A DNA stretch of 64,000 nt from Rhynchopus euleeides (taxonomy: Eukaryota; Euglenozoa; Diplonemea; Diplonemida; Diplonemidae), in the NCBI GenBank assembly GCA_963210315.1, contig OY723292.1, forward strand, positions 558,001-622,000, read 5' to 3'. Numbering within the stretch: the stretch's first letter is position 1; each line of letters opens with the position of its first letter. The position numbers and the translations under genes are program-made. The notes under the pieces are model-generated. The model was not told the origin of the DNA. It did no database searches and saw only the letters and a program-made list of their open reading frames with translations. Shown in pieces: positions 48,802 to 59,609 of this stretch.

Positions 48802-49115
48802 TTGATCGTCGAGAGTGAATGGAAAAGTAAGTCACCCAGCACCTTCTCGCAATGTTAGTCCTTTTTGTAGTCACTGCACCAGATATGTTGTTCAAGGCGG
48901 ATCAATGCACAATGGGAGGGTGTGTAGCAGTTGTCTGTCAGTGGCTTGGTGGTTGGACCGCAACACAGTAGCACTAAAACACAACCAGGTGTCTGTACGT
49001 AATACGTAGTCTCTCCTTGACACCATACACTTTGTGCTCCTGTATCGTTGTGTTTTTGTACGAATAAATGGCGGAGGGGAAGGAGAGGAGGGGAAAGCAG
49101 GTGTGTTTTGGAGTG
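48802..49115. repeat. Dispersed ~320-bp repeat, copy 2
   Basis: Near-identical to 5145-5465. Its left end touches the C-rich tract upstream of the gene starting at 48773. Confidence 0.78.
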
Positions 49116-50154
49116 TAGAAAAAATGGAAGCGTAGAGCTGGCTTCCCAGGTTGCCGATGCTGGCATGGTGTGTCGGGTAAAGTGTCGAGCTCCTTTTATC
49201 GTTGGACCTGAATAGCCACGCAGCAGTTCCCACCAAAAATGGCGCCAAGGCATTGCAGATTGGGGAGGGCCCGGAGGGGGACATGCGCAACCAGCGCCTT
49301 TCGCAAAGAATGCACAGCCATTGAAGGCGACAGGCGGGGGGGGGGGGGGGGTGTGGGGCCTACAGCTTTTCGTCGGCTGCCCAACCCATTCGTTTTCCAC
49401 AAGCAAGATAACAGGGGCTGCGGTGTGCTTCTTTTCTTGTTAGACAAGGGAGGTGCTTGCAGAACCATTTCGCCAGGGTGGGCAGTGCCGCATCTTGTGC
49501 CATGTTGGAAGGGTGGGGGGTGTAGTGGTGGGGAGGCTAGGGCGCGGTGGGCCTTGCAGTGCCTCACATCGCGGAACCCTGAGGCACGCACGCAGTCTGG
49601 TGTCCTGCATCCTCCGCTGTCAAGTGCTTCTGTGTGTCGGATTGAGGTGTCAGCACACACTGGGGAGGGGTCGGCGGCAGAGAGTGGAACACTGCCGCTC
49701 ACGGAGCTGTGGGGAGAAACAGGGGTGGAGGTGCGACGCTGGGAGGGACGGGTGCCGGTGTGCTGCGCATGCACAGCGAGAGAAGGGCGGTTGGGTCTAT
49801 ATGTGTCTTTGTCTTGTGTGTGCTGGCCTCTGGGCGCCTGCATGCAGGTGTGAGGTGCACATTAACGAGACATCTGTTCCCGTTGCAACCCTTTCCCTTC
49901 CGGCACCCTGCGTGAGCATGGTGCGTTGAGCACCAAAAGCGATGGCCGGGGCAATGGTTATCAGTAAACAAGAGGATGCGTTGCTATGAGCAGTGAATAA
50001 GGAAGAAACCAAACCGCACCCGCCAAGCGAGGCGGAAGCGGTGCACATAATCATATTGTACATGCATGGGGCAGCCCTGAGGGCAGGCCGCAGCAAAAAA
50101 GCAAAGTAAGAGTTGGGGTTGTGAGGGTGAAGGTGTTTGCGTGTCTGCATGTGC
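49116..50154. other. Intergenic; 3' flank of WD40 paralogue 1
   Basis: A G homopolymer at 49336-49352. From about 49962 the sequence is nearly identical to the 3' flanks of the other two paralogues (53504 and 57966). No gene recognised. Confidence 0.5.
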
Positions 50155-51660
50155 TCACTGGACACACAGGCAGGGCGGGGTCGGGCCGCTGAAATGCTTC
50201 GGCGGGCACGACGGAGGCGACACACCCATGGCACTGTCCAGCTGGAATGCCACGACGTGCTGCGTCGGGCGCACCACCGCCTCCAGCTCAACGGGGTCGC
50301 TGCTGGTGACTAAGACGTGGTACGCATGCATCACGTACTGCTCGCTGGCGCTGCCTGCCACAGAGAACATGGGGGCGCACGTCAACGGGGTGTGGCCATC
50401 AGCCACCATCTGTGCCTCGAAGTCGTTTGCTGCGTTCGCACACCGCCTGCATGCGTACACCGCCACGACAAACCCGCAGCTCCCCGACGCACACGACAGG
50501 CGCAGCTTCTCCCCCACGGCGACACGCGTCGAGTGCGCAGTCGACGACCCCTGCAGTGACGCAGGCACCCCAGACAGTGCCAGCCCGCCTGCGGGCAGCG
50601 GCACCTCAGCCCCCGCAACAGGCACGCCTGCCACGTCCTGCCTCCCGGACGCAGACACGAGCTGCACAGGCCCGGCAGCGGGTGCGGGTGCCGGGGTGGG
50701 ATTGGGGTCCCACAGCAGGAGGGGGGTGGCAGTCGTCTTGTGCCCGGCTGTCACAAAGCGGTTGCTGTTGTGCAGGAAGGTGGCTCCAAATGTGAGAGAT
50801 TCAGCTGCGGTGTACGAGCTGTGCTTGGTCCCGGATGCCACTGAGTAGACGTCATACGTAGCACTCTGCCCAACCGCCAACAGGTAGGAGGATTCGCGAG
50901 AAAACGAGAGTCTGTAGACGCTAAAGGTGGTGCTGATGGTGTACACAGTGGAGTAGTCGCTCAGCCTGTACATCTTTACGAGACGATCATCCGTTGAAAC
51001 AGCGAGATACTGCCCGTCCGGAGACACGGCAACCCAGCCGATGTTACGTCGCCGGTGTGTCAGCTCCTGCAGGAGTGTCCATGTGCGTGTCTCATATACA
51101 AGCACACGCTCCCCCACGAAGCCCTCTCCATGGATGAGCCTGCTCCCGTCAGGGGTGTAGTGCAGCGCAGCCAGGCCTGATGACGGGACATCGAGCGTGA
51201 TCACCACAGCGCCAGTCTCAGCATCCCGGATGGTGACATAGCCCGAAAACAACAACTGGCCGTCCGAATAGGACGCAATGTGCAAGCCGCCTGGGGAGAA
51301 GGCGACTGCCCTGTGCGGAACTGTCATGTCTGACCACACCTCCTTCCCAGTCGCGATTCTGAACACACTCAGGCCCTTCGTACCCGCCACCGCGAGGGTT
51401 GTGCCATCGGGAGAGAAAGCGGCCTGTATGGCCTGCCCAGGGAAGGGTCCCGGCGGCAACGCATCACCTGTCATTATGTTGTAGACGTTCATTCCGAACG
51501 CTCCGGTCAGAACAGCCAATGTGTCGTCAGGCGACATGATAAGACCCACGGCTTTTGGGATACCCTCTGAAATCTGCAAGGCGCAGTCTGGACTATTCCC
51601 AGCAGGGCACGGTGGGAGTGCACCGACGCACAGCGACAGCAGTGCCGCGATAGCTGCCAT
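50155..51660 (-). CDS. Secreted WD40-like beta-propeller protein, paralogue 1
   Basis: ATG 51660 chosen because it opens a signal peptide (MAAIAALLSLCVGALPPCPA). A CCCCCGCGCAG sequence lies about 45 bases upstream. 501 residues. Residues ~30-330 are a beta-propeller of WD40/YVTN type with repeated FSPDGTTLAVAG, FSPGGLHIASY, VSPDGQYLAVS and FSRESSYLLAVG strands. A short Pro linker (PNPTPAPAPAAGP) leads to a C-terminal domain of ~170 residues with cysteines in a CASGSCGF, YACRRCANAA, CPPKHF, PPCLCVQ pattern, probably disulphide-bonded. Its C-terminal half and 3' flank are almost identical to the other two paralogues while the propeller has diverged. Function unknown; likely extracellular recognition. 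Confidence 0.8.
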   Translation of the reverse strand: MAAIAALLSLCVGALPPCPAGNSPDCALQISEGIPKAVGLIMSPDDTLAVLTGAFGMNVYNIMTGDALPPGPFPGQAIQAAFSPDGTTLAVAGTKGLSVFRIATGKEVWSDMTVPHRAVAFSPGGLHIASYSDGQLLFSGYVTIRDAETGAVVITLDVPSSGLAALHYTPDGSRLIHGEGFVGERVLVYETRTWTLLQELTHRRRNIGWVAVSPDGQYLAVSTDDRLVKMYRLSDYSTVYTISTTFSVYRLSFSRESSYLLAVGQSATYDVYSVASGTKHSSYTAAESLTFGATFLHNSNRFVTAGHKTTATPLLLWDPNPTPAPAPAAGPVQLVSASGRQDVAGVPVAGAEVPLPAGGLALSGVPASLQGSSTAHSTRVAVGEKLRLSCASGSCGFVVAVYACRRCANAANDFEAQMVADGHTPLTCAPMFSVAGSASEQYVMHAYHVLVTSSDPVELEAVVRPTQHVVAFQLDSAMGVSPPSCPPKHFSGPTPPCLCVQ

Positions 51661-53671
51661 TTCTTTCCTCTCCCTCGCTCTATGTCGTGATGTGTGTTGA
51701 TCTGCGCGGGGGCGGTGTGCAAAAAACTGTGTTTTAGCGCAAATCTGAAAGAGAAACAAGAGAAGAGCCGAAGGGTATTCGTCGATCGCGAGAACACCCC
51801 ACGCGCCTGTCATGAAGTGTGTGGGAAGTTCTGCAAAAGGATCTGCACTGGCACAGTTTCCTGCGTTGTTGCACAACTCTCAAAAAAAATATATGGGGCA
51901 CTCATTTGCAGGCATGACCGATGCCGGGAGGAAAGTCTCTCAGCAGACACCAATTGCCCGATGCTCAAATAAAGGAGAGTATAAATAGTGGTGGGGCAGG
52001 GGAGGGGGATATACTGTCGGTATATCGCGAGAGTGAACGGAAAAACAAGTCTCCCAGCACCTTCTTGCAATGTTAGTCCTTCGTAGGCACTGGGGGCAGG
52101 GCGGGGCGGCAGGCATCATGTCATCTGCCACGCACTGGCGTTCTGCATCCTCCGCAGTGTGGGGAGCTCCCCACTGACTACGTCTTTTCGCTTCCGACAC
52201 CCTGCATGAGCACGGTGTGTCCAGTGGATATCCCCCGTGGCGAAAAAAAAATTTTCTCCCAAAAAAAAATATTTCTGGAAATCAGCTTGGCGAAAAAAAA
52301 TATTTTCGCCACGGGATTTTTGGCTGGGGGAAAAAAAAGTCCGAGTTTCCCTGGAGGTCAGATTTCTTTTCAACTATTTCTCAAAGCCCCGAACGCACAG
52401 CAGGCCAAGCTGGTCGATACATCGACAGCGAAATTTGTGTCCTCTTTTGGAGTTCACGACTGTGTCAAAGGCAGGCACAGGAGGACGCTCTGGTTGCGCA
52501 GTGGACGACGTTGAAGACTATGCTTCGCCAGTTCCGTCAAGAAGTTGCTAACAGTCACGTACACTTTGGTTGTTTATGGTTTACACTTCCCCGCAAGACT
52601 TGCTCGATGATGTCCTCAAGTATGCGAGGATATTTGGAGTCCGGCCTCTCAGTTTCCGCTGCGGGCTTCATTTGATGACATTCAGGTCATCCAGACGGAC
52701 AAAATAATGCAGAGGAAGACCTCGTTCGGGCAATTTGGCAATGGCAAGTACGCGTTGGGGCGGAGGTTCCAGAAGGGCGGGGCAGGGCATGACTGACCGA
52801 GCGGGTTGAGGTTTCGGCGCCCGAAGGGCGCCGAAAAAAATTGAGGGGTAAAAAAAATTCTGGCAAAATCGAGGGTCGAGAAAATTTTTTCGCCACCGGA
52901 AAAACCAGATTTTGGTGTCAGGATACAGCCTGGGTGTGTCTGGAAAAAAGATAAGGCGTTGTTTGTGCGCCAACCCGGGTGAACAAACTTCGCGTGTTTT
53001 GCCTGATGAAGGTTGGTGTGAATGTGCGCACAGACATAGCAACATGGCAAGGTGGGTTGTGTTTGTCACCCAAAGCGCCGCCAACTATCTTTTTCACTGT
53101 GACAAGCTTCTTGTTGTGTGTGAAGAAAAGGATCAAACATCAATCGGTGTAAACTTGTTGGGGCAGCAGTGTTTCGCAAGGAAAACACCCGCGCCACACA
53201 CACAAACGCTCTCCGGTGCATTTACTCAAAACACACAAGATCGGCCCTGCTATCTCTGTGCCAAAAGCCGGTTCAGGACAGCCTGCTGAGGAGGTTGTCT
53301 TTGTTGACCAAGCGCTGCGCCATCTCTTCGACACTGTATGAGGCCCTGTGAAGGGCGTCTTGCCGTGAGTATGTGGTTTCGTTCTGCTGCATTAAAACAC
53401 ACTGCGCGCGCGGATTCTCTGTGACAAGCAAGCTTAAAAAGAGTTGGTACAAAAAATGGGTCACCACACCAGTGGGCCAAACCAAAGAACGCAGTGTAAT
53501 GCTGTGAGCAGTGAATAAGGAAGGAAGACACCGCACCCGCCAAGCGAGGCGGAAGCGGTGCACATAATCATATTGTACATGCATGGGGCAGCCCTGAGGG
53601 CAGGCCGCAGCAAAAAAGCAAAGTAAGAGTTGGGGTTGTGAGGGTGAAGGTGTTTGCGTGTCTGCATGTGC
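51661..53671. other. Intergenic between WD40 paralogues 1 and 2, repeats only
   Basis: Contains a truncated copy of the 320-bp dispersed repeat (~52022-52083), an inverted-repeat element (52234-52899), and two dispersed motifs around CCTGATGAAGG / CCTGCTGAGG (52950-53095 and 53255-53325). No gene recognised. Confidence 0.5.
52234..52899. mobile_element. Possible foldback/MITE-like element with terminal inverted repeats
   Basis: The left end CCCGTGGCGAAAAAA (52234) is the reverse complement, with one mismatch, of TTTTTTCGCCACCGG (52885-52899). A second inner copy, TTTTCGCCACGGG, lies at 52303-52315. A perfect 11-bp hairpin (TTTCGGCGCCC-GAA-GGGCGCCGAAA) sits at 52812-52836. No clear target-site duplication or coding region. 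Confidence 0.45.
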
Positions 53672-55153
53672 TCACTGGACACACAGGCAGGGCGGGGTCG
53701 GGCCGCTGAAATGCTTCGGCGGGCACGACGGAGGCGACACACCCGCAGCACCGTCCAGCTGGAACGCCACGACGTGCTGCGTCGGGCGCACCACCGCCTC
53801 CAGCTCAACGGGGTCGCTGCTGGTGACTAAGACGTGGTACGCATGCATCACGTACTGCTTGCTGACGCTGCCTGCCACAGAGAACATGGGGGCGCACGTC
53901 AACGGGGTGTGGCCATCAGCCACCATCTGTGCCTCGAAGTCGTTTGCCGCGTTCGCACACCGCCTGCATGCGTACACCGCCACGACAAATCCGCAGCTCC
54001 CCGATGCACACGACAGACGCAGCTTCTCCCCCACGATGACACGCGTCGCGTGCGCAGTCGACGACCCCTGCAGCGACGCAGGCACCCCAGACAGTGCCAG
54101 CCCGCCTGCGGGCAGCGGCACCTCAGCCCCCGCAACAGGCACGCCTGCCACGTCCTGCCTCCCGGACGCAGACACGAGCTCCACAGGCCCGGCAGTGGGT
54201 GCGGGTGCCGGAGTGACATCGGGGTCCCAGAGTAGGAGATTGTATGGAGCGAGGCGCGACACTGTCAGGAAGCGGTTGCTGTTGTGCAGGAAGGTGGCTC
54301 CCCATGTGAGCTGCGAGTCAGCCGGGTACGAGCTGTGCTTGGTGCCGGACGCCGCTGAGTAGAGGTCGAATGTCGCCCCCTCCCCGACCACCAGCAGGTA
54401 GGCAAAGTCACGCGAGAAAGACACGCGGAGTGCGGCGAAGCTAGGAACGAAGGTGTACACAGTGGAGTAGTCGCTCAGCCTGTAGACGGTGACGAGGTTC
54501 GCCTGTGCCACAGCCAGGAACTGCCCATCCGCAGACAGAGCCGTAGCCTTGACCTCGCTTGGGTGTGTCAACACCTGAAGGTGCATCGTACTCGTCATAT
54601 CCCAGACGTGCACATTTGACCCACTCAGCCCTTCTCCGCAGATGACCCTGAGGTCCGGGGTGACGTGCAGGGTCTGAATCCCATTGCCGACGCCCTGCAG
54701 AATGCTCGTTTCAACGCCTGTCCGGGCATCATAAATCTTCACCTCCGTACTAACATGCACCGCAAGCCACCTCCCATCTGGGGAGAAGGCAACAGCCATG
54801 AACTTAGTTGACCAAGTCGCCCACCACAGCTCTTCCCCGGTGCTCAGGCTGATGACACTTACAATGTCGAACCCTGCGACTGCGAGGGATGTGCCATCAG
54901 GAGAGAAGGCGACATCGTAGGCCCGCCGAAGGTTGGAAACAGTGGTCATCTGATCACCTGTCATCATGTTGAACAAATACACCCCAGACAGCTCCCCGCC
55001 GACAGCGACCCATGCATCGTCAGGTGAAGTCGCAACAGAGGTAGCCTGGCTGAATTGGTATGCAATGCTCCAGACGCAGTCTGGGCCCTGCGCAGCGGGG
55101 CACGGTTGGATTGCACCAACGCACAGCGACAGCACTGCTGCCACAGATGCCAT
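53672..55153 (-). CDS. Secreted WD40-like beta-propeller protein, paralogue 2
   Basis: ATG 55153 gives a signal peptide (MASVAAVLSLCVGAIQPCPA); CCCCCACCACACAG lies about 24 bases upstream. 493 residues. Propeller strands such as FSPDGTSLAVAG, FSPDGRWLAVH, LSADGQFLAVAQ and FSRDFAYLLVVG, then a TPAPAPTAG linker and the Cys-rich C-terminal domain. The block ATALSADGQFLAVAQANLV is identical in paralogue 3, and the C-terminal domain is nearly identical in all three. Probably secreted; no catalytic motif seen. Confidence 0.8.
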   Translation of the reverse strand: MASVAAVLSLCVGAIQPCPAAQGPDCVWSIAYQFSQATSVATSPDDAWVAVGGELSGVYLFNMMTGDQMTTVSNLRRAYDVAFSPDGTSLAVAGFDIVSVISLSTGEELWWATWSTKFMAVAFSPDGRWLAVHVSTEVKIYDARTGVETSILQGVGNGIQTLHVTPDLRVICGEGLSGSNVHVWDMTSTMHLQVLTHPSEVKATALSADGQFLAVAQANLVTVYRLSDYSTVYTFVPSFAALRVSFSRDFAYLLVVGEGATFDLYSAASGTKHSSYPADSQLTWGATFLHNSNRFLTVSRLAPYNLLLWDPDVTPAPAPTAGPVELVSASGRQDVAGVPVAGAEVPLPAGGLALSGVPASLQGSSTAHATRVIVGEKLRLSCASGSCGFVVAVYACRRCANAANDFEAQMVADGHTPLTCAPMFSVAGSVSKQYVMHAYHVLVTSSDPVELEAVVRPTQHVVAFQLDGAAGVSPPSCPPKHFSGPTPPCLCVQ

Positions 55154-56040
55154 CGCTTCCCTTTGATGTGTGTAAATCTGTGTGGTGGGGGTGTGTCAGG
55201 CGCCCACGCCCAAGATCTGCAGGATATGCGGGACCCTGAGAACGGGTGCTGCAGTGGTGTGCATCGCGAATGGTATGTGCCCCTCCCCCGCCCTGTGTCC
55301 TGCCTCTTTTTTTTTGGTTTGCCCGATCCCCAACGAGATCACTGCCACCTACCCCTGTGCGGAGGTCCCAAGGTGATAGGTGTGTGGTGAGTCAACAGCA
55401 GCACAGCAACAACACACCGAGACAAGAGGAGGTGGGGCGGGGTGCCACCCTGCGGAAGCCTCGAGTTGGCCAGCAAGGCGAACCGTACGGGGGGGGGGAC
55501 ATGGAGAACAGGTCGTCGGGGGCTCCTGAACTCCTTGAGCGTCTCCTCCATGGTTGTGTAGCAGGGCGGGGGTTAGAGCCGTTAGAACAGCAAGACGAAC
55601 CGTGCGGGGAGATCCGCTAAGCACTGGCACACTGCGGCCCTCGCCACTGCCAACAGCCTTGCGCTGTGCCACAAGTTCGATTCTCGCACATCCATAGTCT
55701 CGGCAATCCGTCGCGACCGCTCCCCGGGAGCTGTCTCAGAAAACATCTGCTCTTTCGTGCAGTACTTTCTCTAACACACGTGTGCTTCACCAAAACAGGG
55801 AGAATGGCAAGCACGCACGGCAGGGGGGGGGGGGGGCAATTATCGAAACACTTGCACTCGGGGTGAAACGGAAGACACAGCACACCCAGGGACAGAGCAC
55901 TAGCCCCAGCTGAGCCCTGCAGGCACATGGGGTCAGCAACACATGTGAGTCCCAAGAGAGCAAGGCCCGCTGTGTCTGTATACACAGGAGGCCTTCGCGG
56001 CAAGCACACAAGGCAGGGAACAGGTTCCGGGGCACTCCAC
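55154..56040. other. Intergenic with local duplications
   Basis: Includes a segment GTTGGCCAGCAAGGCGAACC (55464-55483) that is an inverted match to about 24602-24622. GGGTGAAACGGAAGACACAG occurs at 55860 and again at 56044. A TTCGATTC box at 55676 does not form a tRNA T-arm. No gene recognised. Confidence 0.45.
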
Positions 56041-57300
56041 TCAGGGTGAAACGGAAGACACAGCACACACAGAGACAGACGTGGCGTTGCTGGTTGGTGT
56101 AAAGACCCACCTCCCGCAGAGGCTGAGTGCAACGCAAAAACACTGTGTATCCAGCTTCCCCAGACACTTACCTGTGCTGAGGCGGTACAGTGTGGTGCTA
56201 CCACTGGACCAGATTTCTTTTACTGCAACAACATCACCTGGCTGTGACACAGCAAATGAGTAGGCAGAGCTGTCCAGTTGCACAGTACGCAGGCAGCTGA
56301 GGGAGGTTGTGCACCACACCTTGAGAGACTGGTCCTCAGAGCACGACACCAGGTGCTGTTCGTACTGAGTCAGGGCGATGCGGGTCCGACCAGTGCGGTC
56401 ATCCAGCGAGAGAGTATGTGAGGGTGCTGATGTCCCACACACGGATGCTCTGGTCATCTGACGCGCTGAAGATCCTTGTGCCCGACACTGCAATGCTGCC
56501 AACAGCCTTGCTGTGACCCTCGAGCATTGTGGCGCTCGGTGTGCCCTTCAACACGCAATTTGCCACGGAGGTCTCCGGACACCAGCCGTCCGCAGCGTGT
56601 CCACGCTGCACTGCACATGGGGTTGTTGTGGTGCAGCATGCACACCTCCTCCCAAGTTGATGTCAGCCACACGCAGATGGTGAGATCACGTTGCCATCCA
56701 CGTCCCACAGACAGAGAACGCAGTGCACCATATCACCATGTTGCCGTGTGTTCAGTCGGCCGCCACAGCAGCGGTGGTGTCAAACACAGTGATGCGTCCG
56801 CTGTGGTATCCCACAGTACACAGCGTCCCACACCTCGACAGTGTGATGTGGCAGACGTCGTTGCCGTGCGTCGATGAGTAGACTGCGGGGACCTCGACTA
56901 GGGGCCAGCGTGGGACGAGCTGGACAGCACCCCCATCCTCCAGACCCGTGTCGGCAACGCGTTGTGCACCGTCCAGCTCCTCCTCACACCCTTCGATGTG
57001 TGCTGCCACGTTTTCAGCCTCACGGACTGCGTGAAGACAACCCGGGAATATCTCCTCCAGCGCATCCACCTTCAGCCCAAGCACGGTCCCGCCTAGAATG
57101 TGGCGGTGTGTGCAGTGTGCGATGGTGGGGAGCGGGGTCAAACACAGTGGGAAGGTGGGACAGACACACATTGTGGAGTTCGTGTGCTGCCGGCAGCACA
57201 CGTGACTGCAGGACGGCTGAACGTGTTTCTCCGTTGACTGCGGCTCTCTGTGTGGAAAGTAAAAGCCAAGTCTGCTCAGCATGTGCCGAGAAACGCCCTC
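56041..57300 (-). pseudogene. WD40-repeat protein pseudogene
   Basis: WD40 blades are readable in several frames on the minus strand: CHITLSRCGTLCTVGYHSG (~56.8 kb), LTICVWLTSTWEEVCMLHHN (~56.67 kb), IFSASDDQSIRVWDISTL (~56.43 kb) and HLVSCSEDQSLKVW (~56.33 kb). A coiled-coil segment (ALEEIFPGCLHAVREAENVA) precedes them near 57.05 kb. At least three frame changes, at about 56.75, 56.55 and 56.41 kb, fall inside blades rather than at splice-like sites. This is a different, non-secreted WD40 family from the three flanking paralogues. Sequencing errors cannot be excluded. Confidence 0.7.
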
Positions 57301-58127
57301 CTTTAGACACTGTAGTGGTATGGTATACAGCCGTTACCTTCCCATCATAGCCCTGAGGGATGTGCTTCAGCGCATTTTAAGTATTTACAACAGTTAAGCT
57401 TTGTAGCCACTACATCACGATTCTCAGGGAGGGGGTGCACCGCCTGGCTTGTTTCGCGTCTTGACAACGTGTTGCGGCAGCACGACCAGTGTGACTCATG
57501 GTGACTGGAATGCTGGAAGACTGGAAAGCAGCCAGCAAAAGCTCCGGCCGACCCCATGGATGCAGTGCCCCTGACGCACCGTGACGGCAAAGGTTGGCAT
57601 GGGATATGCCAGCGCTGCCGGTTACTCCAATCGTGGCCTGATCTGGATTCCGATGGAGAATCCAGGGATGCGGTGAGATGTACAGCTTGCTCAGAAAGCT
57701 GGCTGCCTCTTCAGACCAGAGGGCCTGAAGCGGGGCAGCTGAGTGCCTGAGTGGTGCACGGTCAGAGATGTGGAAATAACGACGTTCGTTGCGGTGATGT
57801 GCATCCCCCTGGTGGGAAGTAGGCACACTCACACAACAGGTCCTCTCTCGCTTGGAGTTCGGACCCCCCTGGATATAGAATTCGCGCTGATTCTCCAAGG
57901 GCCAGAGTTGGGGCAAAAGAAAGTGGGCTTTCAGCCACATCAAAGAACGCAAGAGATGGGAATGATGTGAATAAGGAAGGAAGGCACCGCACCCGCCAAG
58001 CGAGGCGGAAGCGGTGCACATAACCATATTGTACATGCATGGGGCAGCCCTGAGGGCAGGCCGCAGCAAAAAAGCAAAGTAAGAGTTGGGGTTGTGAGGG
58101 TGAAGGTGTTTGCGTGTCTGCATGTGC
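57301..58127. other. Intergenic; 3' flank of WD40 paralogue 3
   Basis: From about 57966 it matches the 3' flanks of the other two paralogues. The part before that has no recognisable gene. Confidence 0.5.
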
Positions 58128-59609
58128 TCACTGGACACACAGGCAGGGCGGGGTCGGGCCGCTGAAATGCTTCGGCGGGCACGACGGAGGCGACACACCC
58201 GCAGCACCGTCCAGCTGGAACGCCACGACGTGCTGCGTCGGGCGCACCACCGCCTCCAGCTCAACGGGGTCGCTGCTGGTGACTAAGACGTGGTACGCAT
58301 GCATCACGTACTGCTCGCTGACGCTGCCTGCCACAGAGAACATGGGGGCGCACGTCAACGGGGTGTGGCCATCAGCCACCATCTGTGCCTCGAAGTCGTT
58401 TGCCGCGTTCGCACACCGCCTGCATGCGTACACCGCCACGACAAATCCGCAGCTCCCCGACGCACACGACAGGCGCAGCTTCTCCCCCACGATGACACGC
58501 GTCGCGTGCGCAGTCGACGACCCCTGCAGCGACGCAGGCACCCCAGACAGTGCCAGCCCACCTGCGGGCAGCGGCACCTCAGCCCCCGCAACAGGCACGC
58601 CTGCCACGTCCTGCCTCCCGGACGCAGACACGAGCTCCACAGGCCCGGCAGTGGGTGCGGGTGCCGGAATGACATCGGGTTCCCACAGCAGGAGATGGTT
58701 TGGAATGAGGCGTGTCAGTGTCAGGAAGCGGTTGCTGTTGTGCAGGAAGGTAGCTGCCCACGTGAGCTGCGAGTCAACCGGGTACGAGCTGTGCTTGGTG
58801 CCGGACGCCGCTGAGTAGAGGTCGAATGTCGCCCCCTCCCCGACCACCAGCAGGTAGGCAAAGTCAGATGAGAAGGACAGGCGGAGTGCGGCGATACCAG
58901 GAACGAAGGTGTACACAGTGGAGTAGTCGCTCAGCCTGTAGACGGTGACGAGGTTCGCCTGTGCCACAGCCAGGAACTGCCCATCCGCAGACAGAGCCGT
59001 AGCCTTGACCTCGCTTGGGTGTGTCAACACCCGAATGCGCATCGTACTCGCTATATCCCAGACGTACACATCCCTCCCGAGCTGCCCCTCTCCGCAGATG
59101 ACCCTGAGGTCCGGGGTGACGTGCAGGGCCTGATACCCACGACCTGCGCCATGCAGAGCACCCGTCACAGCGCCTGTCTGGGTGTCAAGCTTGTGGACCA
59201 CCTCGTTCTCATGAACCGCAACCCAGCTCCCGTCTGGGGGGAAGGCAACCGCCATGACATCACCCCCCACAGTGACGAACCACAGCTCCTGCCCGGTGCT
59301 CACGCTGACCAGGCTTACGCCAGAGAATGTCGCGATCGCGATGTAGGCGCCGTCAGGAGAGAAGGCGACGTCGAAGACTCCCGTGACAGAAGAAGACACA
59401 GACAAAGCATCGCCTGTCATCAGATTGTGCAGGTACAGCCCTGTCACCATCCCGCCGAAAGCAACCAATGTGTCGTCAGGCGAAGTCGCTACAGCACCAC
59501 CCATGTCGATATTGGCTGCAATATTCGCGACGCAGGCTGGGCCCTGCGCAGCAGGGCATGGTTGGAGCGCACCGACGCACAACGACAGCAGTGCCGCCAC
59601 ATATGCCAT
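58128..59609 (-). CDS. Secreted WD40-like beta-propeller protein, paralogue 3
   Basis: ATG 59609, signal peptide MAYVAALLSLCVGALQPCPA, 493 residues. Propeller strands include FSPDGAYIAIATFSG, FPPDGSWVAVHEN, LSADGQFLAVAQ and FSSDFAYLLVVG, followed by the Pro linker and the Cys-rich C-terminal domain. Closest to paralogue 2. The N-terminal ~170 residues differ most, consistent with duplication followed by divergence of the propeller face and conversion of the 3' half. Function unknown. Confidence 0.8.
   Translation of the reverse strand: MAYVAALLSLCVGALQPCPAAQGPACVANIAANIDMGGAVATSPDDTLVAFGGMVTGLYLHNLMTGDALSVSSSVTGVFDVAFSPDGAYIAIATFSGVSLVSVSTGQELWFVTVGGDVMAVAFPPDGSWVAVHENEVVHKLDTQTGAVTGALHGAGRGYQALHVTPDLRVICGEGQLGRDVYVWDIASTMRIRVLTHPSEVKATALSADGQFLAVAQANLVTVYRLSDYSTVYTFVPGIAALRLSFSSDFAYLLVVGEGATFDLYSAASGTKHSSYPVDSQLTWAATFLHNSNRFLTLTRLIPNHLLLWEPDVIPAPAPTAGPVELVSASGRQDVAGVPVAGAEVPLPAGGLALSGVPASLQGSSTAHATRVIVGEKLRLSCASGSCGFVVAVYACRRCANAANDFEAQMVADGHTPLTCAPMFSVAGSVSEQYVMHAYHVLVTSSDPVELEAVVRPTQHVVAFQLDGAAGVSPPSCPPKHFSGPTPPCLCVQ

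Noticed and set aside
55660..55700. tRNA gene suggested by a TTCGATTC box
   Set aside because: The flanking bases do not pair as a T-arm and no acceptor stem or A box is present.
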